DNA of 64,000 bases from Streptomyces sp. TRM68367 (GCF_014495685.1 NZ_JACTVI010000039.1:1-64000); one strand, 5' to 3'; positions 1 through 9,480 are shown, counted from the first letter of the stretch. Notes: a model not told the origin generated them from the letters alone. Numbers and translations: made by a program.

Positions 1-79
1 TCCCAAACAGGACAGTCGAGACGTCAGTCAGGCGAGGGGTCAGACCCACCAGCGGCGTCACCACGTCACATCCTCACTG

Positions 80-805
80 TCAGGCGAGTTCTCCGGCCGA
101 CTTCGCGCCACGCTCGCGCAGCCAGTCGGCCAGGCCGGGGTGGCCGGAGCGGTGCGCGGCGTCGAGCGGGGTCAGGTCGTCGTAGCCGGTCCAGTTGATG
201 TCGCCGCCGCGCTCCAGCAGGTGGGCGGCCATCTCCCGCTGGCCGCCGTGGCAGGCGCACCACAGCGCGCCGGTGATCTCCTGCGGGCTGGGCGGCTCGG
301 CGGCCGGCGGGAAGCAGGCGGTGACGCGGTCGGCCGCGCCGAGGGCGGCGGCCTGCCACAGTGTCGTGCGCGCTCCGCGCTCCAGCAGCCGCCGGGCGGC
401 TCTCCACTGGCCAAAGGCCACCGCGTCGGACATCGGCGTGCCGCCGTCGATGACGGAGCCGTCGGCCTCGATGTCCGCGCCCAGGTCGAGCAGGGCGTCC
501 AGGACGGCGACGTCGTCGCAGCTGGCCGCCCAGTGCAGCGGGGTCTCGCGGTGCGGGCCGGTGAACCGCGCGTTCACGTCCGCGCCCGCGCCGGCCAGGG
601 CGGCGACCGTGCCGGGGCCGTTCGGGACGTGGCCGGGCCAGTCGGTGACGACGTGCAGCAGCGTGCGGGTGGTCTTCAGGTTGCCCAGCCGGGCCGTGGC
701 CAGACCCGGATGGGCGGTCAGCAGGTCGCGCAGCGCCGGCACGTTGCCGGTGCGGATCGCCTCGACGGCGGCGCGGGCCAGTGGCGCGTTGGTGTCGATG
801 AGCAT
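80..805 (-). CDS. Ankyrin-repeat protein
   Basis: A 241-residue soluble protein with no signal peptide. Ankyrin-type repeats are readable: 'ETPLHWAASCDDVAVLDALLDLGADIE' style units around residues 85-115, then a 'GTPMSDAVAFGQWRAARRLLERGA' unit, and a last one at 'LTPLDAAHRSGHPGLADWLRERGA' near the C-terminus. Such proteins are protein-protein interaction scaffolds, and the partner cannot be deduced here. The ATG is preceded by a strong GGGAGG ribosome site 8 bases upstream. It stands alone, and the next gene leftward is outside the window. Coding use is typical for the window, so it is probably a resident functional gene. Confidence 0.85.
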   Translation of the reverse strand: MLIDTNAPLARAAVEAIRTGNVPALRDLLTAHPGLATARLGNLKTTRTLLHVVTDWPGHVPNGPGTVAALAGAGADVNARFTGPHRETPLHWAASCDDVAVLDALLDLGADIEADGSVIDGGTPMSDAVAFGQWRAARRLLERGARTTLWQAAALGAADRVTACFPPAAEPPSPQEITGALWCACHGGQREMAAHLLERGGDINWTGYDDLTPLDAAHRSGHPGLADWLRERGAKSAGELA

Positions 806-948
806 CAGCTACCTCCCGGATCACCTCCTGGGTAGCACGCGCCACTGACAATCCGGTGCGGGGGGCCTCTCCTACGGCACCCTGCGGGCCCGGTCGTGGG
901 TCACCCGGTGGGCAAGGTCGTGGATCGCCCCGAGCGCTGCTTCTTGAG

Positions 949-3318
949 TCAGTCCGGGAGGAAGAGCCGGCCGGTCTCCCCCGGCTGGAGGCGCACGTGG
1001 CGGTCCGGCAGCCGTACGTCGATCGGGTCGCGGTTGGAGGACGGCACGGCGATCTCCAGGTGGCGGCGTTCCAGGCCCAGCCGCACTCCCCAGTGGCCGT
1101 GGTAGCGGATGGCGAAGCCGTAGGAGGACAGCTCGGGCAGAGGCACGGGATCGAGCCACAGCGCGCCCTCGCGGGTCTCCATCCCGGTCAGTCCGCGCTG
1201 GACCAGGTCGAGGGTGCCCGCCATGGCGCCCAGGTGGATGCCCTCGCCGGTGGTGCCGCCCTGGATGTCGGCGATGTCGCCCTGGAGGGCCTCCTGGCAG
1301 AACTTCCAGGCCTCGGCACGCCGGGCCCGGGCAAGTACCCAGCCGTGGACCAGCCCGCTGAGGGTGGAGCCGTGGCTGGTGCGGTGCAGGTAGTAGTCGA
1401 CGGTGCGGTGCCAGGTCTCCTCGTCCAGCGGGAGGCCCAGCCGCTGGAACAGGCCCTGCAGTTCGGACGGTGAGAACAGGTAGCCGAGCATCAGCACGTC
1501 GGCCTGTTTGGAGGCCTGGTAGCGGTTGACGGTGTCGCCCTCCGCCTCCAGGATCCGGTCCAGGCGGCGGATGTCGCCGTAGCGCTGCCGGTAGCCGTCC
1601 CAGTCGAGTTCGGCGAGGTCGCCGAAGCCCTCGAACTGGCTGATCACGCCGTCGTGGAAGGGCACGTGCAGGGCGCGGGAGACGTCCTCCCACTGCTCCA
1701 GTTCGCGGTAGTCCAGCTCGGTGCGCTCCACGAGTTCGCGGTGACGCGGCTCGGGCAGGGCGTCCAGCAGCTCCAACGTGCGGGTGAGCACCCAGGCGGC
1801 GGTGACGTTGGTGTACGCGTTGTCGTCGATGCCGGGTTCCGGCGCGCCGGGGTAGGCGTCGTGGTACTCGTCCGGGCCGACCACGCCGGTGATGCGGTAC
1901 CGGCCGAGGGTCTCGTCGTAGCGGGCCGAGTTCGCCCAGAAGCGGGCGATCTGCAGCAGCATCTCGGCGCCCTTGGTGTGCAGGAACTCGGTGTCGCCGG
2001 TGGCCTCGCAGTACTGCCAGACGTTGTACGCGATCGCCGACCCGACGTGGTGCTGGAACCGGGAGTGGTCGGGCAGCCAGCGTCCCGAGCGCGGGTTGAG
2101 GTGCAGCCGCTGGGTCTCCTCGCGGCCGTCGCTGCCGCTCTGCCACGGGTACATCGCGCCCTTGTGGCCGGCGTCCACGGCGGCGGTGCGGGCCCGTTCC
2201 AGGCGCCGGTGGCGGTAGTGCAGCAGGGCGCGCGAGACCTCGGGGAAGTGCAGGTTGAGGTAGGGCAGGACGAACAGCTCGTCCCAGAAGACATGGCCGC
2301 GGTAGGCCTCGCCGTGCAGCCCGCGCGCGGGCACGCCGACGTCGAGGTCGGCGGTGTGCGGGGAGAGGGTCTGCAGGACGTGGAAGAGGTGCAGGCGCAG
2401 GATGCTGCCCGACTCGCCGGGCACGTCGAGTTCCGCGCGGCGCCACATCTGGTCCCAGGCCGTCCGGTGCGAGGCCAGCAGCGCCTCGAAGCCGGGGACG
2501 CGGCCGACCCGGTCGATCGCGGCGTACACGGGATCGCTGATCGCCGGGTCGCGCGAGGTGTACAGGGCGACGATCTTGTCGACGGTGGTGCTCCGGTCCG
2601 GTGCGAGGTCCAGGCGCGTCAGCTGGCGGGCGCACGGCGGGTCGTGCTGGATCAGGGCGGGCGCGTCGGCGGTGAGCCGGGACGCCATACCGACGCGGAT
2701 GTCCGAGGTGCGGGTACGGCATCGCAGCCACACCGTGTGCGGGGCGGCGGTGCCGGTGTGCACGTGGGTCAGGTGGTGTCCGTCAAGCTCCCGGTAGCGC
2801 GGCACGCCGGCGTTGCTCACCCCGCCGTCGAGGGCCGCCTCGACGGTGAGCGCGCCGGAGAAGCCCTCGGCGGTGAACTCGGTGCGCAGCGCGGCCAGAT
2901 GCGGGTCGGCCATGTGCACGATCCGCTGCTGGCGCACCGCGAGCACGCCGTGCCCGCCGACCCGGTACCGGGTCCGGCGCTCCAGCAGCCCCGTGGACAG
3001 GTGCAGCACCGCACGGTGGTCGAGCACGGTCGCGGTGTCCGGGGTCAGCCAGGAGCCGCCGTCGACGCGGAACCGCAGCGGGAGCCAGTTCGGCACGTTG
3101 ACCAGGTCCTCGTTCTCGACCCGGCGGCCCGCCACCTCGGAGGTGAGCCGGTTGTAGCAGCCCGCGACGTACGTGCCCGGATAGTGCACGCCGTCGGCGG
3201 CGCACTCCGGCAGCGCCCCGCGCGTGGCGAAGTACCCGTTGCCCAGCGTGCACAGCGACTCCCGCAGCCGCTCGGCCGCCGGTTCGTAGCCCTCGTACTC
3301 CCAGCTCAACCCCGTCAC
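949..3318 (-). CDS. GH65 glycoside phosphorylase/hydrolase
   Basis: Glycoside hydrolase family 65 protein of 789 residues (family members: maltose, trehalose and kojibiose phosphorylases and related hydrolases). The GTG start at 3318 was chosen because AGGAGG lies just upstream; a longer reading would have low-complexity Arg-rich codons. The N-terminal beta-sandwich starts at 'LSWEYEGYEP' and the (alpha/alpha)6 barrel holds the signature 'VGPDEYHDAYPG'. The glutamate (about residue 484) corresponds to the family's general acid. A 'NRYQASKQADV' segment and the 'HRTSHGSTLS' motif follow, as in phosphorylases of this family. No HAD phosphoglucomutase domain is fused. It is followed by a phosphoketolase on the same strand, which suggests disaccharide use feeding central carbon metabolism. 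The exact substrate is undetermined. Confidence 0.9.
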   Translation of the reverse strand: MTGLSWEYEGYEPAAERLRESLCTLGNGYFATRGALPECAADGVHYPGTYVAGCYNRLTSEVAGRRVENEDLVNVPNWLPLRFRVDGGSWLTPDTATVLDHRAVLHLSTGLLERRTRYRVGGHGVLAVRQQRIVHMADPHLAALRTEFTAEGFSGALTVEAALDGGVSNAGVPRYRELDGHHLTHVHTGTAAPHTVWLRCRTRTSDIRVGMASRLTADAPALIQHDPPCARQLTRLDLAPDRSTTVDKIVALYTSRDPAISDPVYAAIDRVGRVPGFEALLASHRTAWDQMWRRAELDVPGESGSILRLHLFHVLQTLSPHTADLDVGVPARGLHGEAYRGHVFWDELFVLPYLNLHFPEVSRALLHYRHRRLERARTAAVDAGHKGAMYPWQSGSDGREETQRLHLNPRSGRWLPDHSRFQHHVGSAIAYNVWQYCEATGDTEFLHTKGAEMLLQIARFWANSARYDETLGRYRITGVVGPDEYHDAYPGAPEPGIDDNAYTNVTAAWVLTRTLELLDALPEPRHRELVERTELDYRELEQWEDVSRALHVPFHDGVISQFEGFGDLAELDWDGYRQRYGDIRRLDRILEAEGDTVNRYQASKQADVLMLGYLFSPSELQGLFQRLGLPLDEETWHRTVDYYLHRTSHGSTLSGLVHGWVLARARRAEAWKFCQEALQGDIADIQGGTTGEGIHLGAMAGTLDLVQRGLTGMETREGALWLDPVPLPELSSYGFAIRYHGHWGVRLGLERRHLEIAVPSSNRDPIDVRLPDRHVRLQPGETGRLFLPD

Positions 3319-3457
3319 TTCGCTCCTCCTCCCGGCTCGCCGAGCGGCTCTTTGGCCTCCCGTTCGACGACGGGTTCCCGTACACCGCCGTAGGGCCGTG
3401 CCGCGGCGGCCTGGCACCCGAGTCCCCCTCCAGGGCCCGGTCCACGCACGCGGCGGC

Positions 3458-5878
3458 TCACCCGTCCCAGGTCCAGTCGGCGACCTCCGGCAGGTCGGTG
3501 CCGTGGGCGCGGATCCAGTCGTGGTGGCGCAGCCGGACGTCCTCCATCCGCTGCCGTACGGCAGCCGCCCGCACGGCGAGGCCCGGGACGCGGTCGATGA
3601 CGTCCATGACCAGGCGGTAGCGGTCGAGGTCGTTGCCGACGACCATGTCGAACGGCGTGGTCGTGGTCCCGATCTCCTTGTAGCCGCGCACGTGCAGATG
3701 GGGGTGTCCGGTGCGCCGGTAGGCCAGGCGGTGGATGAGCCACGGGTAGCCGTGGTAGGCGAAGATCACCGGCTTGTCGGCGGTGAACAGCCCTTCGTAC
3801 TCGAAGTCGGTCATCCCGTGCGGGTGTTCCCCGCTCGGCATCAGCCGGGCGATGTCGACCACGTTCACCACCCGCACCGCCAGCTCCGGCAGGTGGCGGC
3901 GCAGCAACTGGGCGGCGGCCAGCACCTCCTGCGTGGGGACGTCCCCGGCGCAGGCAAGCACCACGTCCGGTTCGCGGCCGTTCTCGGTGCCCGCCCAGTC
4001 CCAGATCCCGGCGCCCCGCGCGCAGTGGGTGCGTGCCTCCGCCATCGGCAGCCAGTCGAAGCAGGGCTGCTTGCCCGCCACGATCACGTTGACGTAGTCC
4101 CGGCTGCGCAGGGCGTGGTCCGCCACGGCGAGGAGGGTGTTGGCGTCCGGCGGCAGGTACACCCGTACCGCCTCGGGGCTCTTGTTGAGGATGTGGTCGA
4201 CGAAGCCGGGGTCCTGGTGGGAGAAGCCGTTGTGGTCCTGCCGCCACACGTGCGAGGTGAGCAGGTAGTTGAGCGAGGCGACGGGGGCGCGCCAGGGCAG
4301 GCGGCGGGTGACGCGCAGCCACTTGATGTGCTGGTTGACCATCGAGTCGACGATGTGCACGAACGCCTCGTAGCAGGAGAACAGCCCGTGCCGGCCGGTG
4401 AGCAGGTAGCCCTCCAGCCAGCCCTGGCAGGTGTGTTCGGACAGGATCTCCATCACCCGCCCGTCCCGCTGGAGGTGTTCGTCCACGGGCAGGATCTGTG
4501 CCTGCCAGGCCTTGCCGCTGGCGGCGTAGACGGCCTCCAGCCGGTTGGAGGCCGTCTCGTCGGGGCCGACGAGCCGGAAGTCGCGCCGGTCGGCGGTGAC
4601 CCGCATGACGTCCTTCAGGTACTCGCCGAGAACACGGGTGGGTTCGTGCAGCACGGCGCCTGGCTTGTCGACTTCGACGGCGTAGGACTCCAGCGGCGGA
4701 AGGGGGAGTTCGCGCACCAGCAGTCCGCCGTTGGCGTGCGGCGTGGCGCCGAGGCGGCGGTCGCCGTCGGGGACGCAGGCGAGGACGTCCGGGGCCGGCC
4801 GGCCGTCGGCGTCGAAGAGCTCCTCGGGGCGGTAGGACCTCAGCCACTCCTCCAGCTGCCGCAGGTGGTCGGGGTTGTCGCGGACGGCGGCCAGCGGGAC
4901 CTGGTGGGAGCGCCAGGTGCCGGACACGGGCAGGCCGTCGACCTCGGCCGGGCCGGTCCAGCCCTTGGGGGTGCGCAGCACGATCACCGGCCAGCGGGGG
5001 CGTTCGGCGGCGCCGTCCTCGCGGGCGGCGCGCTGGATCCCGGCGATGCGGTCCAGGGCGCTGTCCGTGGCCCGGGCCATCGCGTGGTGGACGGCGACCG
5101 GGTCGTCGCCGGTGACGTGGATCGGGTCGTGGCCGTAGCCCCGGAGAAGCTCGTCGAGCTCGGGTTCGGGGAGCCGGGCGAGCAACGCCGGATTGGCGAT
5201 CTTGTAGCCGTTGAGGTGCAGGATCGGCAGGACGGCGCCGTCGTGCACGGGGTCCAGGAACTTGTTGGAGTGCCAGGACGCGGCCAGCGGTCCGGTCTCC
5301 GCCTCGCCGTCGCCGATGACGCAGGCGACGAGCAGGCCGGGGTTGTCCAGGGCGGCCCCGTAGGCGTGCGACAGCGCGTAGCCGAGCTCGCCGCCCTCGT
5401 GGATAGAGCCCGGTGTCTCGGGTGCGACGTGGCTCGGCACGCCGCCGGGGAACGAGAACTGCCTGAAGAGCCGCGCCATGCCCGCCGCGTCCCGGGTGAC
5501 GTCCGGGTAGGTCCGGGTGTAGGAACCCTCCAGCCAGGAGTTGGCCACGACCGCGGGTCCGCCGTGGCCGGGGCCCCAGACGCACAGGGCGTCGAGGTCC
5601 CGGGCCTTGATGACGCGGTTGAGGTGGGTGTGGACGAGGTTGAGGCCAGGGGCCGTGCCCCAGTGGCCCAGCAGCCGCGGCTTGACGTGCTCCGGGCGCA
5701 ACGGCTCGGTCAGCAGCGGGTTCGCCATGAGGTAGATCTGGCCGGCGGACAGGTAGTTCGCGGCGCGCCAGTGGGCGTCCAGCGTCCTCAGCTCGTCGTC
5801 CGCGAGCGCGGCGGGATGGGGGTCCCCCCGGCCGGAGGCTGGGGGAGGGGCGGTCGCCTGCTGGGGTTCGACGGACAT
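3458..5878 (-). CDS. Phosphoketolase (xylulose-5-P/fructose-6-P)
   Basis: Thiamine-diphosphate enzyme of 806 residues, the usual family length. It cleaves xylulose-5-phosphate and/or fructose-6-phosphate to acetyl-phosphate and an aldose phosphate. Diagnostic stretches: 'AANYLSAGQIYLM' near the N-terminus, 'GPGHGGPAVVANSWLEGSY', the ThDP-binding 'GDGEAETGPLAASWHSNKF', and 'WRQDHNGFSHQDPGF' in the middle domain. The ATG at 5878 has AAGGGA about 6 bases upstream. In-frame codons continue upstream but look non-coding and run across other remnants. It lies 139 bases before the GH65 gene on the same strand, so the two may be co-transcribed. Confidence 0.95.
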   Translation of the reverse strand: MSVEPQQATAPPPASGRGDPHPAALADDELRTLDAHWRAANYLSAGQIYLMANPLLTEPLRPEHVKPRLLGHWGTAPGLNLVHTHLNRVIKARDLDALCVWGPGHGGPAVVANSWLEGSYTRTYPDVTRDAAGMARLFRQFSFPGGVPSHVAPETPGSIHEGGELGYALSHAYGAALDNPGLLVACVIGDGEAETGPLAASWHSNKFLDPVHDGAVLPILHLNGYKIANPALLARLPEPELDELLRGYGHDPIHVTGDDPVAVHHAMARATDSALDRIAGIQRAAREDGAAERPRWPVIVLRTPKGWTGPAEVDGLPVSGTWRSHQVPLAAVRDNPDHLRQLEEWLRSYRPEELFDADGRPAPDVLACVPDGDRRLGATPHANGGLLVRELPLPPLESYAVEVDKPGAVLHEPTRVLGEYLKDVMRVTADRRDFRLVGPDETASNRLEAVYAASGKAWQAQILPVDEHLQRDGRVMEILSEHTCQGWLEGYLLTGRHGLFSCYEAFVHIVDSMVNQHIKWLRVTRRLPWRAPVASLNYLLTSHVWRQDHNGFSHQDPGFVDHILNKSPEAVRVYLPPDANTLLAVADHALRSRDYVNVIVAGKQPCFDWLPMAEARTHCARGAGIWDWAGTENGREPDVVLACAGDVPTQEVLAAAQLLRRHLPELAVRVVNVVDIARLMPSGEHPHGMTDFEYEGLFTADKPVIFAYHGYPWLIHRLAYRRTGHPHLHVRGYKEIGTTTTPFDMVVGNDLDRYRLVMDVIDRVPGLAVRAAAVRQRMEDVRLRHHDWIRAHGTDLPEVADWTWDG

Positions 5879-6167
5879 CAGGGGTTCCCTTCCGGGTCGG
5901 GGACGGGGCGGGCGGGACCGGCCGGTCGGTACCTCCTCACCTTCCTCCCGCCGCCGGGTACCCCGTAGGGCCGGGCGGGCCATATGGCGCAGTACTTCGG
6001 CCATGAAGTGGGCCGGACGTGGCCGATCGCGCCATGAGGGGCTGACGGGGCGAAGGACGGTCGGCCTACTGGAAGGCGCAGCCGGGCGGATTGGGGGGAC
6101 TTTTCGGGTGCCGGCCCTGGAACCCGTAGGTCGAACCCCCGCCGAGACGCGGTACGGAGGTCTCTTG

Positions 6168-6377
6168 GTGCGGCGCCGACGGGCAGCGGCGGTGGTCCTG
6201 CTCGCCTCGATCCTGTTGCTGCATCTCTTCGCCCCGGGAATCGCACCGGAGGTGGGCCCGGCGGTGCAGAGCGCGGTGGCTGCGGACACGGGCGTACCCG
6301 GCGAGGCGGCGGCCGGACGGTTCCCCACGCATGCCGCGGGTCGGAGCGCCGCGGCGTTGCAGACGTTTCGCTGCTGA
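6168..6377 (+). CDS. Small single-pass membrane or secreted protein
   Basis: Predicted 69-residue protein. The GTG is preceded by GGAGG at 7 bases. It begins with a cluster of arginines followed by a hydrophobic stretch (AAAVVLLASILLLHLFAP), as in a membrane anchor or uncleaved signal. The remainder is Ala/Gly-rich with no recognised domain. It diverges from the phosphoketolase gene across about 290 bases. I infer a real small gene from the ribosome site and the membrane segment only. Confidence 0.45.
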   Translation: MRRRRAAAVVLLASILLLHLFAPGIAPEVGPAVQSAVAADTGVPGEAAAGRFPTHAAGRSAAALQTFRC

Positions 6378-6464
6378 GTACGGCAGTACCGATCAGGGCC
6401 TGCGCCGTGCGGCCTGCGTGCTGTCCGTGCCGCGACGCGGTGACGAGCAGGCCTTCGTGGCTGA

Positions 6465-6735
6465 TATGTCCATGACATGATAGGGATGCTGGAGGCCGCG
6501 GCGGCGGACGGGATCACCACGGTCGACCTGGGCAGCGGCCGGGCCGCTACAAGGAGTCGCTCAAGACCCGTGACCTGCGGGTGCACGAGGGTGCGGTGGT
6601 GCGTCCGGTGCCGGGCGGCGCCGTGCACTGGCTGGGCCGGGAGCCGGCGCGGGCCGCTACGTCCGCAACCGGCCCCGGCTGGCGGGCGCGGCCGCGCGGG
6701 CGCTGGAGGAGGTGGGGCGGTTGCGGGAGCGGTGA
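6465..6735 (+). pseudogene. Remnant of a GNAT-type (CelD-like) acetyltransferase
   Basis: C-terminal piece of a GNAT-superfamily acetyltransferase of the type found near polysaccharide genes. Pieces in three frames join into one family-like tail: 'MIGMLEAAAADGITTVDLGSG', then 'RYKESLKTRDLRVHEGAVVR', then 'RYVRNRPRLAGAAARALEE' ending at the TGA at 6733. There is also an in-frame stop just before the first piece. At least two frameshifts, near 6540 and 6655, break the reading. The N-terminal two thirds are absent. Family assignment is from memory of such tails. Confidence 0.5.
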
Positions 6736-6737
6736 CC

Positions 6738-6816
6738 GCCGTTGGACCACGGCCCGCCATTGGTCCACCTGCCGGCCGTTCGTTCACTGCCCGACGTTGG
6801 TTCACTGCCGGCAGTC
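6738..6816. repeat. Four imperfect tandem units of about 18 bases
   Basis: Between two gene remnants lie imperfect copies of a unit like CGTTGGTTCACTGCC: 'CCGTTGGACCACGGCC', 'CGCCATTGGTCCACCTGCC', 'GGCCGTTCGTTCACTGCC' and 'CGACGTTGGTTCACTGCC'. The period is about 18-19 bases, roughly two helical turns, which would suit cooperative protein binding. No flanking intact gene starts immediately next to it. It overlaps the end of the CGNR remnant. Confidence 0.4.
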
Positions 6817-7080
6817 GGCCCGCGGGGTGCCCTCGGTCCGCCGGGCGCCGCAGGTCGCCAGGCTGCACCATCTGCGGCGCGCCCGCTCGCGTCGAGGAAC
6901 AGCCAGCCGCAGTCCGCGCTGGGGCAGCGGCGGATCGTGAAGCGCTGGGGATCGGCGAGGAGTTCGCCCGCGCTGCGGGCCACCGCGCACAGGGGCTGCC
7001 GCAGACCGGCGGAGGGGGACGGCTGCCAGCGGCCCAGGCCGTCCTCGCCCCGAACGGACCGAGCAACTGGAACTCCATGG
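6802..7080 (-). pseudogene. Remnant of a CGNR zinc-finger (ABATE-type) regulator
   Basis: Two frames on the minus strand together give the C-terminal end of a CGNR zinc-finger protein. One reads 'RRCPSADCGWLFLDAS', the first cysteine pair. A second, shifted by a small indel near 6890, reads 'ARRRWCSLATCGARR', where family members have CGNR. The N-terminal ABATE domain is missing or unreadable. Intact members are transcriptional regulators of about 180-200 residues. The frameshift and the loss of the first half make a functional product unlikely. Confidence 0.5.
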
Positions 7081-7200
7081 CTGCCCAGCAGCCTAACGGG
7101 GCGAAGTCCCGGCGTGGTGAGGGTTTGGTCAGCGGCCGGGACGAGACTGCCGTACGCCTCTTGGGCGAACCCTCTTGTCCCCTCCGACCGGGAGAGACTC

Positions 7201-7713
7201 ATGCGACGAACCGTTCTCGCCCCGCTGGCCCTTGCCGCCGTGCTCGTGGCAGCACACCCCGCGTCCGCGGAAACCGGCGCCCGCACTGGCTGGGAACCGG
7301 CGCCGTCCGCGCCGTGGGACGCCGACGCCGGCCTGCGGTGCGACTTCCCCGTGCACGGCGAGCCCGTAGTCGACGAGGTGGTGCGGCGCGTCCTGGACAC
7401 CCGTCCCGACGGCTCCCCGAAGCGGGTGGCGTACAAGGGCGATCTCGTCGTACGCGTCACGAACACCGGCACCGGCGCCTCCTACGACGCCGACGCGAGC
7501 GGCTCGGCCCTCGTCGAGTACCGCACCGACGGCTCCCAGTTCTGGACCGTGCACGGCCCCGTCCTGGTCGGTGTCGGTCCCGGCCTGGGCAGCCTGCCCC
7601 GCGGCCTGTACATCGTCGACGGTCTCTACACGATGAACATCGCCTCCGACGGGTACAAGACCGTGAACCTGCTCCACGGTACGACCGACGACCTCTGCGC
7701 CCGCATCGACTGA
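7201..7713 (+). CDS. Secreted protein of unknown function
   Basis: A 170-residue protein with a clear Sec signal peptide: 'MRRTVLAPLALAAVLVAAHPASA' with cleavage after ASA. The mature part has two cysteines (in 'LRCDFPV' and 'DDLCARID') that could form a disulfide, and a beta-rich middle ('DLVVRVTNTGTGASYDADASG'). GGGAGA lies 5 bases before the ATG. Similar small secreted beta proteins are common in streptomycetes, but I cannot name a function. It is followed by the dha operon after 96 bases on the same strand, probably as a separate unit. Confidence 0.8.
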   Translation: MRRTVLAPLALAAVLVAAHPASAETGARTGWEPAPSAPWDADAGLRCDFPVHGEPVVDEVVRRVLDTRPDGSPKRVAYKGDLVVRVTNTGTGASYDADASGSALVEYRTDGSQFWTVHGPVLVGVGPGLGSLPRGLYIVDGLYTMNIASDGYKTVNLLHGTTDDLCARID

Positions 7714-7809
7714 CCGGCCCCGCGAGGCACGCCGGGAGGTCCGCACAGGTGACCGCCACCGTTCCCAAGGTCGATACTGCGGGAGAGCCGTTGTCACCAG
7801 GAGGTCCTC

Positions 7810-8802
7810 ATGAAGATGCTCATCAACGTCCCCGAGACCGTGGTCGCGGACGCGCTACGTGGCCTGGCGGCCGCCCATCCCGAGCTGTCCGTGGACGTGG
7901 AGAACCGCGTGATCGTACGGCGGGACGCACCCGTGGCCGGGAAGGTCGCCCTGGTCTCCGGCGGGGGCTCGGGGCACGAGCCGCTGCACGGCGGTTTCGT
8001 CGGCCCCGGCATGCTGTCGGCCGCCTGTCCCGGCGAGGTGTTCACGTCGCCGGTGCCCGACCAGATGGTGCGGGCGGCCGCCGCCGTGGACAGCGGGACC
8101 GGTGTGCTGTTCATCGTGAAGAACTACACCGGTGACGTGCTCAACTTCGACATGGCCGCCGAACTGGCCGAGGACGAGGGCATTCAGATCGCCAAGGTGC
8201 TGGTCGACGATGACGTGGCAGTCACCGACAGCCTCTACACCGCGGGGCGGCGCGGCACCGGCGCGACCCTGTTCGTGGAGAAGATCGCGGGCGCGGCGGC
8301 GGACGAGGGGCAGCCGCTGGAGCGGGTGGAGGCCGTCGGGCGGCAGGTGAACGAGAACTCCCGCAGCTTCGGCGTCGCGCTGAGCGCGTGCACGACGCCG
8401 GCCAAGGGCAGCCCCACGTTCGAGCTGCCGCCGGGCGAGCTGGAGCTGGGCATCGGCATCCACGGCGAGCCGGGCCGGGAGCGGCGGCCGATGATGACCT
8501 CCGGGGAGATCGCCGACGTCGCCGTGGACGCGGTCCTGGCGGACCTCTCCCCGCGCAATCCCGTCCTGGTCCTGGTCAACGGCATGGGCGCGACGCCGCT
8601 GCTGGAGCTGTACGGCTTCAACGCCGAGGTGCAGCGGGTGCTCGCCGCGCGCGGTGTCGCCGTCGCCCGCACGCTCGTCGGCAACTACGTGACGTCACTC
8701 GACATGGCGGGCGCCTCGGTCACCCTGTGCCAGGTCGACGAGGAACTGCTGCGGCTGTGGGACGCGCCGGTGAAGACGCCGGGGCTGCGCTGGGGCATGT
8801 GA
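7810..8802 (+). CDS. dhaK: Dihydroxyacetone kinase, DhaK subunit
   Basis: DhaK (330 residues) binds dihydroxyacetone covalently and presents it for phosphorylation by DhaL, which carries ADP/ATP recharged by DhaM. The substrate-binding histidine in 'GIGIHGEPG' is residue 218, as in the E. coli enzyme. The glycine-rich 'VSGGGSGHEPLHGGFVG' and 'VKNYTGDVLNFDMA' motifs are intact. An AGGAGG site precedes the ATG. First gene of the order dhaK-dhaL-dhaM; product: dihydroxyacetone phosphate in the cytoplasm. Confidence 0.95.
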   Translation: MKMLINVPETVVADALRGLAAAHPELSVDVENRVIVRRDAPVAGKVALVSGGGSGHEPLHGGFVGPGMLSAACPGEVFTSPVPDQMVRAAAAVDSGTGVLFIVKNYTGDVLNFDMAAELAEDEGIQIAKVLVDDDVAVTDSLYTAGRRGTGATLFVEKIAGAAADEGQPLERVEAVGRQVNENSRSFGVALSACTTPAKGSPTFELPPGELELGIGIHGEPGRERRPMMTSGEIADVAVDAVLADLSPRNPVLVLVNGMGATPLLELYGFNAEVQRVLAARGVAVARTLVGNYVTSLDMAGASVTLCQVDEELLRLWDAPVKTPGLRWGM

Positions 8803-8880
8803 CGCGCACCGGGGTAACCGATCACCGGTGAGCGCGACCCGCTCGGTGACCACACCGCACCTACCAGGCAAGGAGATCCA

Positions 8881-9480
8881 GTGCTCGACGCCGACTTCTT
8901 CCGCCGTTGGATGACGGCGACCGCCGCGTCCGTCGACCGCGAGGCGGAACGGCTCACCGCCCTCGACTCGCCCATCGGGGACGCCGACCACGGCAGCAAT
9001 CTGCAGCGCGGGTTCACGGCCGTGAGGGCCGCGCTGGAGAAGGAGGCCCCCGGAACACCGGGTGCGGTACTGATCCTGGCAGGCCGTCAGCTCATCTCGA
9101 CCGTCGGCGGCGCCTCGGGGCCCCTGTACGGGACGCTGCTGCGCCGCACCGGCAAGGCGCTCGGGGACGCCGCCGAGGTCGGTGCGGAGCAGTTGGCCGA
9201 GGCGCTGCGGGCGGGTGTGCAGGCGGTGATGACGCTCGGCGGTGCCGCGCCGGGCGACAAGACCATGGTGGACGCGCTGCTGCCCGCCGTGGAGGCGCTC
9301 TCCGACTCGTTCGCGGCGGCGCGGGCGGCGGCCGAGGAGGGAGCCCTGGCGACGACGCCGTTGCAGGCCCGCAAGGGCAGGGCGAGCTATCTCGGGGAGC
9401 GCAGTATCGGGCACCAGGACCCGGGTGCCACCTCGGCGGCGCTGCTCATCGCCGCTCTCGTGGAGGCCGGCGGTGAGTGA
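8881..9480 (+). CDS. dhaL: Dihydroxyacetone kinase, DhaL subunit
   Basis: Nucleotide-binding subunit (199 residues). The metal and ADP-binding 'DSPIGDADHGSNLQRGF' segment is at residues 24-41. 'TVGGASGPLYG' and 'APGDKTMVDAL' follow, as in DhaL proteins. The GTG start is preceded by AAGGAG. It lies 78 bases after dhaK and overlaps dhaM by 8 bases, so the two last genes are translationally coupled. In the PTS-type system DhaL keeps ADP bound and is rephosphorylated by DhaM rather than by free ATP. Confidence 0.93.
   Translation: MLDADFFRRWMTATAASVDREAERLTALDSPIGDADHGSNLQRGFTAVRAALEKEAPGTPGAVLILAGRQLISTVGGASGPLYGTLLRRTGKALGDAAEVGAEQLAEALRAGVQAVMTLGGAAPGDKTMVDALLPAVEALSDSFAAARAAAEEGALATTPLQARKGRASYLGERSIGHQDPGATSAALLIAALVEAGGE

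Noticed and set aside
2354..2797. Plus-strand frames across the GH65 gene
   Set aside because: Antisense shadows of a clear enzyme with family motifs on the minus strand.
3458..7078. A 1,206-codon reading of the phosphoketolase extending far upstream
   Set aside because: The upstream part is Arg/Pro/Ala-rich, runs across other remnants, and the real start at 5878 has a ribosome site and the normal family length.
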